Numbered from the stretch's first letter, positions 1-6,531 are shown. The stretch: DNA of 6,622 nt from Spirochaetota bacterium (GCA_017998475.1 JAGODA010000178.1:1-6622); one strand, 5' to 3'. Notes: generated by a model not told the origin, from the letters alone. A program made the numbers and translations.

Positions 1-1168
1 CCAGTTTGCGCGCAACGTCCCGCCACGCCTCCAGCTTCTGCGTGTGAAACTGTGCCTTCCTGCTGGCCTCAAGCTGGCGTATCATCTTGTTGAACGAATC
101 GAACAGAAGCGCGAGCTCGTCCGGCGATTCGCGCTCAAGATGCACCGTGAAATCGCCCGACGCCACCCTCCCCGCCGCAGCCTCGAGTTCGAAGACCGGC
201 CTGGTGATGTTCGCCGAAAGAAAAAGGCTCACCAGCACCGATACGACCACAATGAGGAACGCTATGAGCAGGAGGATTATCCCCACCCCTGTCTGGAAAT
301 AGGGTTTGAGATACTCCTTCTGCCGGTAGGTCCCCAGGGATTCCTCGAAAAGCGCGCTTCGCTCGTACAGGCTCGCCGGTATAATCCTGAAAACCGCCAC
401 AAGGTAATTACCCGGAGAGAAGGTCCCCAGGGCGAGCGTTTCCTCTCCTATCGAAATGGTGTAGACCGCCGTTCCCCTGCGCGGATTCACCACGTCCAGA
501 AATTTCGCGATTCCCGCCGCATACGAGGCTTTCGGCAGCGGGTCGATCGCGACGGGGACCGCGCCGGCGCCGGGAATAAAAAAGGCGACGCCGTACCCTC
601 GCGAGGCGAGGAGCGACGCCATGGTGTCCCGGCCGAAGGGCGTTGCCGGCGACATGATGCCCCGGTGCATTGCAAAATCGAGTGAAGAGAGCTCGCGCTC
701 CACGCCCTCGTATTCCTCGGCTATTTTTCCGCGGGCCATCCGCACGGACTCCTCGAGGGCCTGCGATGTCTTCTCGGCTATGAGCTCGCTTATGGTATGG
801 CCGATGATATTGTTTGACACCAGTATGATCGGCAGGGACGGCAATATGGCGACGAACACGAAGGCAAGCGCGATTTTAAACCGTATGCTGAAAAAGGCCT
901 CGGAGCGCCCCGAGGAGAGCTTCCGACGGAAGGAGATGATGATGAAGTACACCGCGGCCACGACCGGGACCATCAGCATCGAGTAAAAGAAAAAGCTCCT
1001 TGCGGCCTCTCCCTGCGTGTCCACAGAGGGGAAAAGCCCCAGGACGAGCACCGCCGAGAACGCGAATATTCCGATCAGAAAGACCACATCGTGCGCGCGC
1101 AGCCTTTCATAGACGATTTCGCGGATCCTCCTCAGGTTACGTGTGGCGGAAGAATGCATTCGCTCCAT
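1..1168 (-). CDS. NtrY-like membrane sensor histidine kinase, 3' end beyond the window
   Basis: The first 389 residues of a two-component sensor kinase are visible; the frame is open at the window edge. I see hydrophobic segments at about residues 28-47, 60-81, 97-119 and 292-317, leaving a predicted periplasmic sensor region of about 170 residues (120-291). A HAMP linker follows (about 318-370), with its conserved proline at P324 and a D350-E351 pair. The last visible residues, QKLEAWRDVARKL (377-389), match the stretch that in NtrY-type kinases immediately precedes the H-box (typically HEIKNPL). The phospho-acceptor histidine should therefore lie just past the edge. No PAS domain lies between HAMP and this helix, unlike classical NtrY. 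The start is fixed by an in-frame TGA at 1172-1174 directly upstream; GGTGA (1172-1176) is a plausible ribosome site three bases from the ATG. The gene begins 21 nt after the DUF4390 gene. NtrY-type kinases usually partner sigma-54-dependent regulators, which fits an operon that starts with rpoN. The partner regulator is not visible. Confidence 0.82.
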   Translation of the reverse strand, partial: MERMHSSATRNLRRIREIVYERLRAHDVVFLIGIFAFSAVLVLGLFPSVDTQGEAARSFFFYSMLMVPVVAAVYFIIISFRRKLSSGRSEAFFSIRFKIALAFVFVAILPSLPIILVSNNIIGHTISELIAEKTSQALEESVRMARGKIAEEYEGVERELSSLDFAMHRGIMSPATPFGRDTMASLLASRGYGVAFFIPGAGAVPVAIDPLPKASYAAGIAKFLDVVNPRRGTAVYTISIGEETLALGTFSPGNYLVAVFRIIPASLYERSALFEESLGTYRQKEYLKPYFQTGVGIILLLIAFLIVVVSVLVSLFLSANITRPVFELEAAAGRVASGDFTVHLERESPDELALLFDSFNKMIRQLEASRKAQFHTQKLEAWRDVARKL

Positions 1169-1189
1169 CGCTCACCGTTACCGGCCGCG

Positions 1190-1747
1190 TCAGTACCCCA
1201 CCGGCGGCCCGTTCACCCATCCCGTATCGAAATCCCAGAAACCAACAAGATATTTGAATATCAGGTTCATCGGAAAATACAGTTCGACCGATTTGAGCTC
1301 GACTTTCGCGCGCATGGCATAGGACTCCCCCCCTCTGAGGGCGAGCCCCGGAAGTTCGTAATCCCTGAGGGAGAAGAAATAATCGAGCATCGCGCTTTCG
1401 CTCTGGAACACGATGCTCTTTTTGCCCTCCATCACCTGGAACGCCTTGCCCCAGAAGTCGAATTTCACCTTCCGCGTGATCGTTTTAGAGTACACGGTTT
1501 TGTTCCCGGCGAGGAATCCTCCGGCGGCGCGGCGTATCTGGATCTCGTAGATTATCCTTATCTCCATCCCGCGCTTCATGGCCTCTATGACATCATGGCG
1601 CTGGTACGAAACCACCGACAGGTTGACCTGCGCTCCGTCACCGATCATGTGCACCGGGCCGAAACTCAGATTGGCGGCGAAAATCCCCACCGGGGAGAAC
1701 GCGGCGAGGAAGGCGGCAACGCGCAGTATGTTCGCTATTGTTTTCAT
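1190..1747 (-). CDS. Exported DUF4390 domain protein
   Basis: This 185-residue protein has a clear signal peptide: MKT, a hydrophobic core to about residue 20, and a likely cleavage after IFA at residue 24. The mature part has the look of the DUF4390 family: a beta-strand-rich start (VNLSVVSYQ), an E-A-M-K-x-G turn (55-60), a strand with I-x-x-x-I-x-R-R (67-73), a central Y-S-K-T-I-T-R-K segment (86-93), a helix-rich middle ending LRDYELPGLA (127-136), and a late aromatic W-D-F-x-x-x-W region (171-177). The molecular function of DUF4390 is unknown. In betaproteobacteria, from general knowledge, a DUF4390 gene commonly sits directly before an NtrY/NtrX-like pair, and here it also directly precedes an NtrY-like kinase. 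I infer it acts in the periplasm and may work with that kinase. The ATG overlaps the upstream stop as TAATG and has no strong ribosome site, so translation is probably coupled. Confidence 0.8.
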   Translation of the reverse strand: MKTIANILRVAAFLAAFSPVGIFAANLSFGPVHMIGDGAQVNLSVVSYQRHDVIEAMKRGMEIRIIYEIQIRRAAGGFLAGNKTVYSKTITRKVKFDFWGKAFQVMEGKKSIVFQSESAMLDYFFSLRDYELPGLALRGGESYAMRAKVELKSVELYFPMNLIFKYLVGFWDFDTGWVNGPPVGY

Positions 1748-2346
1748 TAAAACTGCAGGGGTCTCGTAACCGCCACGTTCACTCCATCCCGACTGACGTC
1801 AAGTGAAAACCGCGCCTTGTTCTGCGACTTCCAGTACGGGAAATACACCTCGCGGTTGTACCGCTCGGCCGAATACACCGCGTCCACGACACAGTACACC
1901 TTGAGGAAGAGCACGGAGAAGACATACCCGATGATAATCGTCTGGTCCCTGTTTTTCATGTCCTGCCATCGCACCACCTCGTTGCCGGAGGAGGAATACT
2001 TGTCGGAGTAATAAAACGCCCCGTAGATCAGAAGCCCTTTCTGCACGAGATCCGCGAGCAGAAAAAGCGATCCCGCGCCGTAATCCTGCGTGTAGAACTG
2101 TCCCAGGCCGGGCCATACCCATGAAAGCACACCCGCGATGAAGGGGTCCTTCCTGTCAGGCTCGTCGACGAAGAAACCGCCGTCCTCGACCGCGGCGACG
2201 TCCTTCCGCCCGGCCTCCCCGCGCTCCGCCGCATACGACGCGGCCGAGGATGCGATGATAAATACGAGAACGGCCGCGCTCACCGCGGCACGGACACGTC
2301 TACAGCCTTTTTCGTATTCCAATGGAAACCCCTTTCCCCTTTTCAT
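1747..2346 (-). CDS. PGLGQ-motif membrane protein (DUF5683/TM2-like), second of a tandem pair
   Basis: The function is unknown. The 199-residue product has an N-terminal signal-like segment (basic KGCRRVR at 13-19, hydrophobic 20-38, possible cleavage after ASYA at 36-39). A variable linker follows, then a KDPFIAGVLSWVWPGLGQFY block (66-85). This block resembles the P-G-L-G-Q motif of DUF5683/TM2-like small membrane proteins. Hydrophobic stretches follow at about 92-112 and 135-152, then VDAVYSAERYNR (154-165) and a short polar C-terminus. The upstream gene has the same architecture and motifs, so the two are paralogues from a tandem duplication. As drawn, the ATG overlaps the upstream gene by 47 nt and lacks a well-placed ribosome site. 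A TTG at 2322 lies six bases after an A/G-rich GGAAAGGGG and would shorten the overlap to 23 nt while keeping the signal peptide. The start is therefore uncertain. Confidence 0.72.
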   Translation of the reverse strand: MKRGKGFPLEYEKGCRRVRAAVSAAVLVFIIASSAASYAAERGEAGRKDVAAVEDGGFFVDEPDRKDPFIAGVLSWVWPGLGQFYTQDYGAGSLFLLADLVQKGLLIYGAFYYSDKYSSSGNEVVRWQDMKNRDQTIIIGYVFSVLFLKVYCVVDAVYSAERYNREVYFPYWKSQNKARFSLDVSRDGVNVAVTRPLQF

Positions 2347-2959
2347 AATCGAAATTAATCTCCGGGTACTTCTCCCTCATCTGCTGCCTTCTCCTGTCCA
2401 GGCTCCGGTTGTAATCGCGCGCCGACACAACCGCGTCCGAAACGTTGTACAGGTGCAGCAGTCCCGCGGTCGCCATCAGGCCGATGAACACGTTCCGCCT
2501 GGAGGTCTCGACCACGCCCAGATCGGTTCTCCTGGCGTCAACCTTCAGGCTGAGGCCCGAACTACCACCGGCCGAGAAATCGAAATTCATGAAATAGAAG
2601 AGCGCGCCGATAACGATCGAATATTCGGTGACGAGAAAGACCGTACCTTTTACGTACTGCCCCGAGTAATACTGACCCAGGCCGGGGACATACCAGGAAA
2701 GCATGCCGGCGAAGATCGGGTCGCGCTTCTTCATGAAGAAGACGTTGTTGTAATCGAGCTCATCATAGAACCCGCTTTTCTGCTCGGCCGCCCTTGCGGG
2801 GGGCTTCTGCGGAAATCTCGCCTGGGCGGGCGCCGCCTCCGCCGTCCAGATGACGAGAATCGCCGCGGCAAGCGCGATCGCCGCGATTTTGAGAGGCGGA
2901 ATAACGCACGGGGACCGAAAAATCGTTATGCGATATTTCAATAGATTTTCCTTTTCCAT
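2300..2959 (-). CDS. PGLGQ-motif membrane protein (DUF5683/TM2-like), first of a tandem pair
   Basis: The function is unknown. The 219-residue product begins MEKENLLKYR and has a hydrophobic segment (about 24-39) ending in A-P-A-Q-A, a credible signal peptide cleaved near residue 47. A proline-rich linker follows, then KRDPIFAGMLSWYVPGLGQ (78-96), hydrophobic stretches at about 105-124 and 157-170, and SDAVVSARDYNR (174-185). The C-terminus is charged. The block order matches the downstream gene closely (K-R-D-P-I versus R-K-D-P-F; P-G-L-G-Q in both; D-A-V-x-S-A-x-x-Y-N-R in both). The frame can be extended upstream to 3070, but that would lie out of frame across the HPr coding region, so I chose the ATG at 2959, four nt after the HPr stop. 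A TTG at 2941, seven bases after an AAGGA, is an alternative. The position after HPr suggests co-transcription, not necessarily a shared task. Confidence 0.75.
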   Translation of the reverse strand: MEKENLLKYRITIFRSPCVIPPLKIAAIALAAAILVIWTAEAAPAQARFPQKPPARAAEQKSGFYDELDYNNVFFMKKRDPIFAGMLSWYVPGLGQYYSGQYVKGTVFLVTEYSIVIGALFYFMNFDFSAGGSSGLSLKVDARRTDLGVVETSRRNVFIGLMATAGLLHLYNVSDAVVSARDYNRSLDRRRQQMREKYPEINFDYEKGKGVSIGIRKRL

Positions 2960-2963
2960 CGCT

Positions 2964-3227
2964 CTAATTCTTGAAATCGTTTTCGATAAGGGAAACGAGC
3001 TTCGCGACGGCGCTCTCCTCATCTTCCCCGCGGGCGCGCACGATGAGTCGCGATCCCGAGGTAATGGCAAGGCCCAGCACCGACATTATGGATTTACCGT
3101 TCGCCTCGACATTGTCTTTGATGAGGAAAACCTCGCATGGATATTTCATCGCCTCGCGCACGAACATCATGGCGGGGCGGGCATGAACGCCCGCGTCGCT
3201 TCTCACCAGAACCTCACGTTCAGTCAT
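2964..3227 (-). CDS. ptsH: Phosphocarrier protein HPr
   Basis: The 87-residue protein has the full HPr length. It shows the active-site block GVHARPA with His15 exactly at residue 15 and Arg17 beside it; in the PTS, enzyme I phosphorylates this histidine. It also has the regulatory block NGKSIMSVLGLA with Ser46 at residue 46, the site modified by HPr kinase/phosphorylase. Both features together mark a true HPr and not an FPr or NPr fragment. It acts in the cytoplasm. The gene overlaps the 3' end of hprK by 8 nt, so kinase and substrate are co-translated. No ptsI (enzyme I) or sugar permease is in the window. In spirochaetes and many proteobacteria such HPr/HprK pairs belong to incomplete, regulatory PTS systems, so a regulatory role is likely here, though enzyme I may be encoded elsewhere. 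Confidence 0.96.
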   Translation of the reverse strand: MTEREVLVRSDAGVHARPAMMFVREAMKYPCEVFLIKDNVEANGKSIMSVLGLAITSGSRLIVRARGEDEESAVAKLVSLIENDFKN

Positions 3228-4179
3228 TGGAACGTTCGCCCTCCATCCTCATCCAGTTTTGAATCCTGCTGTCGAGCTCGCGCGCGGAAAAAACGCCCAT
3301 CTTTTTCAGCCGCTGGTTGAGCGCGGCCGTCTCAATGATGATCGGTATGTTCCTTCCGGGCCTCACCGGTACCGTTATGAACGGAACGTCCAGATCCAGT
3401 ATCGTATACCGCTTTTCGTCTATGCCGAGGCGGTCGTATTCCCCGCCCTCAGTCCATTCCTCGAGGAGAACGACCATCTCGATACGCTTCCTGTTACGGA
3501 TCGATCGTATTCCGAAGATATCGCGCACGTTGATAATGCCGAGACCGCGTATCTCCATGTGGTGACGTATCATCTCCGAGCCGCTGCCCATAAGCAGCGA
3601 CTCGTCTATCTTCCTGATCTCGACCATGTCATCGGCGACCAGCCGGTGGCCGCGCTCGATGAGCTCGAGGGCCGTCTCGCTCTTTCCCACCCCGCTCTTG
3701 CCCATGAGCAGCACGCCGATCCCGAACACGTCGACCAGCGTGCCGTGCATCACCACCAGCGGCGAGAAAAACTCCTCGACCACGTGCGTCAGGAGGCTTA
3801 TGAATCTCGTCGTCCGGTGCCTGGTCACGAAGGTCGGTACCCGGTAACGGTTGGCGAACTCGACGAACATCTCGTCGGGAAGCTCGTTATGGGTAAAGAC
3901 GCAGCACAAAACGTCGAAAGAAAAGAACTTTTCAAAAACCTCCCGCTTCTGTTCGATCGAAAGCCGGCGCATGAAGGCGGTCTCGCCCAGCCCGAAAATC
4001 TGTATACGGTCATAGGCGAAAAAATCGAAAAAGCCGGCCAGTCCCAGACCCGGCCGGTTTATATCGCCGACGGTAATCTCTTTCCCCAGCCCGTCTTTGC
4101 CCGCGACCAGCTCCATCTGCAGGTCGATCTTGCTGTCGGCGTCGCGCAGGTCCCGGACGTATATCTTTTTAGCGTGCAT
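3220..4179 (-). CDS. hprK: HPr kinase/phosphorylase
   Basis: This bifunctional enzyme phosphorylates HPr on Ser46 using ATP or pyrophosphate and reverses the reaction with inorganic phosphate, linking metabolic state to regulation. At 319 residues it has the normal family length. An N-terminal domain (about 1-130) precedes the catalytic domain. In the latter I see MHGTLVDVFGIGVLL with the conserved His145, the P-loop GKSGVGKS (160-167) followed by ETALELIERGHRLVADD with the Asp183-Asp184 pair, and the family signature MEIRGLGIINVRDIFG (208-223). The late loop VRPGRNIPIIIETAALNQRLK (272-292) is also present. All expected catalytic elements are intact. The ATG lies 15 nt after the hpf stop, with only a weak GGA-type ribosome site, and the 3' end overlaps ptsH by 8 nt. 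In the related proteobacterial cluster a ptsN gene often lies between hpf and hprK; there is no room for one here. Confidence 0.97.
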   Translation of the reverse strand: MHAKKIYVRDLRDADSKIDLQMELVAGKDGLGKEITVGDINRPGLGLAGFFDFFAYDRIQIFGLGETAFMRRLSIEQKREVFEKFFSFDVLCCVFTHNELPDEMFVEFANRYRVPTFVTRHRTTRFISLLTHVVEEFFSPLVVMHGTLVDVFGIGVLLMGKSGVGKSETALELIERGHRLVADDMVEIRKIDESLLMGSGSEMIRHHMEIRGLGIINVRDIFGIRSIRNRKRIEMVVLLEEWTEGGEYDRLGIDEKRYTILDLDVPFITVPVRPGRNIPIIIETAALNQRLKKMGVFSARELDSRIQNWMRMEGERSND

Positions 4180-4194
4180 TTTCCGGCCGTATCC

Positions 4195-4998
4195 TCAGAA
4201 CGCGGGCACCATCACCTCGAATCTCCGGCCTTTTTTATACACCACGTTAAGGGATTTGGTCTCGATGTTGAAAAACGGCAGGAACTCGCGCCCGCCGGAC
4301 GAAAGCTTCTGCAGCGCGTCCGTAAGCGATATTTTCTCTATGTCCGTGCAGCAGTCTTTCGGCCTGAACTTCACCTTGGGCTTGGCGGGCGAATCGCTCT
4401 GGACATCGAGATCGCACTCGATGAAGCTCTTCGGATCGAAGCGGGCCTCCTGAATCTGAGCGAACGGGACCTCCACCATCTTGAATCCATCGTCGCTTCT
4501 ATAGATCACCGCATAATTCTTGTTGGCGTAGTCGAGGTCGGTTTTGATGTCGGCAACCCCCTTCTTGAAAAGTATGAACTCCCTGTTCTCGAGCTTCATT
4601 TCGAGAAAGGCCTCGACCTCCGTTTTCGGCTTGTTGCTCACCTGGTACAGGTGCAGGTCCACACCCTGGTTTTCAAGGTCGATTTTTTCGACCATTTCAT
4701 GGGATACGGCCTTGTGGTCGCTCTGCCGGTCCTTGTACCTCGATATCTGCTTCTCCATCTTGTCGATGATCAGGTCTATCGACGAGTACATGTCCCCGGC
4801 CTTCTGGATGGCGTAAAACTGGACACCGTCACCGTTCACCAGTATATCGACGATATGGTCCAGCTTCTGAACGTTCATGACCACGAGCACCTCCATGAGC
4901 TGGTTGAAATATTTCTCGATTTTTTTGATCCGTTTCTCGGCATAATCGCGCACGTCCGAAGTGACCTCGAAATTTCTCCCGGTAATCGTAATGTTCAT
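4195..4998 (-). CDS. hpf: Long-form ribosome hibernation promoting factor with an extra C-terminal domain
   Basis: HPF binds the decoding region of the 30S subunit in slow growth; the long form also dimerises ribosomes into 100S particles through its C-terminal domain. Residues 1-95 form the S30AE domain, opening MNITITGRNFEVTSDVRDYA and containing HIVDILV and AGDMYSSIDLIIDKMEKQI. A charged linker (about 96-126) follows. Residues 127-178 look like a diverged C-terminal dimerisation domain (EAFLEMKLENREFILF, then YAVIYRSDDGFKMVEVP). After a second linker, residues 222-265 look like another copy (DALQKLSSGGREFLPFFNIE, then NVVYKKGRRFEVMVP). At 267 residues the protein is well above the usual 180-190 for long HPF. 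The ATG overlaps the rpoN stop as ATGA. A good ribosome site (AGGAG and GAGGG, 5005-5015) supports this start. Linkage of hpf to rpoN is widespread. The family assignment is firm; the duplicated domain is inferred by eye. Confidence 0.95.
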   Translation of the reverse strand: MNITITGRNFEVTSDVRDYAEKRIKKIEKYFNQLMEVLVVMNVQKLDHIVDILVNGDGVQFYAIQKAGDMYSSIDLIIDKMEKQISRYKDRQSDHKAVSHEMVEKIDLENQGVDLHLYQVSNKPKTEVEAFLEMKLENREFILFKKGVADIKTDLDYANKNYAVIYRSDDGFKMVEVPFAQIQEARFDPKSFIECDLDVQSDSPAKPKVKFRPKDCCTDIEKISLTDALQKLSSGGREFLPFFNIETKSLNVVYKKGRRFEVMVPAF

Positions 4999-6446
4999 GC
5001 TTTTCCCTCGCTCCTGAGCATATTGAGTTTCTTGCGTTTATTCGAAGGGGGTATGCGCAGAATCCCCCTGTATTTCGCGATGGTCCGCCGCGCCAGCCGG
5101 ATGCCCCTTTTCCCGAGCAGCGCGAGTATCTCGTCGTCGTTGAGCGGACTCGATGCGTCCTCGCCCGCGATGATCTCTTTCACCAGGTTCATGATCATAT
5201 CGGACGAATAATCGTCCGGATCGCCCGGGCGGAGCTTTGACGCGAAAAAGTATTTCAGCTCGAACACGCCCCATGGCGTCTGGACGAACTTGTTGCTGGT
5301 GGCCCTGCTTACCGTCGACTCGTGGAGCCCGAGCTCGTCGGCCACCTCCGTGTGGGTGAGCGGCCGCAGGTTTCCCGGCCCCCTGAGAAGAAATTCCGAC
5401 TGTCGCTGCATGACCACCGCCACCACCCGAGCAATGGTGTCGCGGCGGCTCGAAATGCTCCTTAAAAGGGAACGGGCGGACTGAACCCTGTCCTTGATAA
5501 ACTCCCTGAGGTTTTTATCAATGTTTTTTTTCTTCATCATGTCCACATAATAGCGGTTGATGCGGACGGGCGGGACGTAATCGTCGCTCACGGTGATGAG
5601 GATTTCGCCGTCCACGCACCTGACCTCCGCGTCGGGAACGATGTAACGGACGTCCTTCGCCGCGAACTGCCTGCCGGGGAACGGCGTAAGCGTATGGATG
5701 AGCCTGGTTTTTTCGACGATCCCGTCGCTCGTTATCGAAAGGGCGCGCGCGATTCTGTCGTAGTCAAGCCTTTCAAGCTCGGTGAAATGATCGCGCAGGA
5801 TGGCATGAAGCGGGAGGTCGTCCGGATACCGGGATTCCGCCTGGAAGAGAAGGCTTTCCTTCATCGACGAGGCGGCGCAACCCGGCGGATCGAAGGATCC
5901 TATGGTGCGGATCGCCGCGCGCACGGTGTCGGCGTCAAGTCCCTGGCTCTCCGCGATCTCGTCCACGCCCGCCGCCAGAAGGCCGCGTTCGTCAATCGAG
6001 GTGATGATGGCCTCGAACAGGGCCATCTCACCGTCGTCGCGGGCGACCATGCGCGCCTGCGCCAGCAGGTGCTCCTTCAGCGTCTCCTCCTGGGCGACGG
6101 CGTTTTCTATGTACGAGCGCGCGCGGTCTTCGTCGCCATGCCCGGGCAGGTATCCACTGTCGCTCGCGTCCTCGTAGTTCAGGTTCTTCTCTTCGCGCCG
6201 GGCGAAAATCGACTCTTCACCGGAGAGCTCCCTGGTGACTCCCTCCGCCGCACCGTCGCCGTTTGCGGCCGGGGGCACCGCGGTGGAGTACTCCTCCTCG
6301 AGGACCGGGTTTTCGAGCAGTTCTTTCGCGACCGCCTCGACCAGCTCGATGGAGGAAAGCTGGAGAAGCTCGATGGATTGCAACTGCGACTGGGTGAGCG
6401 CCAGGCGCTGTGTCTGCTGCAAGCCGATTTTAATCGAAACCGCCAT
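4995..6446 (-). CDS. rpoN: RNA polymerase sigma-54 factor
   Basis: Sigma-54 directs RNA polymerase to -24/-12 promoters that need ATP-driven enhancer-binding activators. The 483-residue protein is of normal length and complete. Region I (about 1-50) is the glutamine- and leucine-rich activator-contact segment, with LQQTQRLALTQSQLQSIELL (9-28) and ELLENPVLEEE (42-52). Region II (about 51-115) is acidic and low in complexity. The core-binding domain runs from about 116 to 310, including IGSFDPPGCAASSMKESLL (182-200) and LTPFPGRQF (253-261). A helix-turn-helix lies at HTEVADELGLHESTVSRATSNK (365-386), followed by TPWGVFELKYFF (390-401). The RpoN box, which reads the -24 element, is ARRTIAKYR (452-460), with only a conservative V-to-I change from the usual form. 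The ATG at 6446 has GGAG three bases upstream, close but usable. It appears to be the first gene of this operon in the window. Confidence 0.98.
   Translation of the reverse strand: MAVSIKIGLQQTQRLALTQSQLQSIELLQLSSIELVEAVAKELLENPVLEEEYSTAVPPAANGDGAAEGVTRELSGEESIFARREEKNLNYEDASDSGYLPGHGDEDRARSYIENAVAQEETLKEHLLAQARMVARDDGEMALFEAIITSIDERGLLAAGVDEIAESQGLDADTVRAAIRTIGSFDPPGCAASSMKESLLFQAESRYPDDLPLHAILRDHFTELERLDYDRIARALSITSDGIVEKTRLIHTLTPFPGRQFAAKDVRYIVPDAEVRCVDGEILITVSDDYVPPVRINRYYVDMMKKKNIDKNLREFIKDRVQSARSLLRSISSRRDTIARVVAVVMQRQSEFLLRGPGNLRPLTHTEVADELGLHESTVSRATSNKFVQTPWGVFELKYFFASKLRPGDPDDYSSDMIMNLVKEIIAGEDASSPLNDDEILALLGKRGIRLARRTIAKYRGILRIPPSNKRKKLNMLRSEGKA
5005..5015 (-). promoter_or_regulatory. 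Ribosome binding site of hpf, inside the rpoN 3' end
   Basis: On the minus strand the sequence AGGAGCGAGGG lies within the last codons of rpoN; its GAGGG part ends six bases before the hpf ATG at 4998. It is the clearest Shine-Dalgarno element in the window. It supports the annotated hpf start in the ATGA overlap and suggests hpf can be initiated efficiently, not only by read-through coupling from rpoN. Confidence 0.65.
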
Positions 6447-6502
6447 ATGCTCCGTGAACAGTATCTCTCATGATCCGGCGGGACACATGCCCCGTATAAT
6501 CA

Positions 6503-6531
6503 ATACTATTCCGGCGGACGTGGCAAGGCAA
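6503..6531 (-). promoter_or_regulatory. Possible sigma-70-type promoter for the rpoN operon
   Basis: On the minus strand TTGCCT (6531-6526) and TAGTAT (6508-6503) are separated by 17 nt. Each matches four of six consensus positions. The pair lies in the only AT-enriched stretch upstream of rpoN and leaves a leader of about 50 nt. This is a weak match found by eye; the operon could equally be transcribed from a promoter outside the window. Confidence 0.25.

Noticed and set aside
44..685. 213-codon plus-strand open frame
   Set aside because: It is antisense to the kinase sensor and HAMP region; its composition is dominated by R, E and H with no domain.
1091..1750. 219-codon plus-strand open frame
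   Set aside because: It is the mirror frame of the DUF4390 gene and kinase N-terminus. The minus-strand product has a signal peptide and family resemblance; this one does not.
2138..2944. 268-codon plus-strand open frame
   Set aside because: It is antisense to the two PGLGQ genes, which have signal peptides, membrane segments and paralogous motifs; the plus-strand product has low-complexity charged sequence and no motif.
2890..2990. Possible internal promoter in the AT-richer ptsH/PGLGQ junction
   Set aside because: A TTGAAA occurs on the minus strand, but no acceptable -10 element lies at a 16-18 nt spacing.
2960..3070. Upstream extension of the first PGLGQ protein to an ATG at 3070
   Set aside because: The extra 37 residues would overlap HPr codons out of frame, lack any family resemblance, and would bury the signal peptide behind a charged segment.
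3259..5211. 650-codon plus-strand open frame
   Set aside because: It runs antisense across hprK, hpf and the end of rpoN, all of which are certain genes. Its translation shows no recognisable domain and is rich in H, V, R and L, as expected of an antisense shadow in GC-rich DNA.
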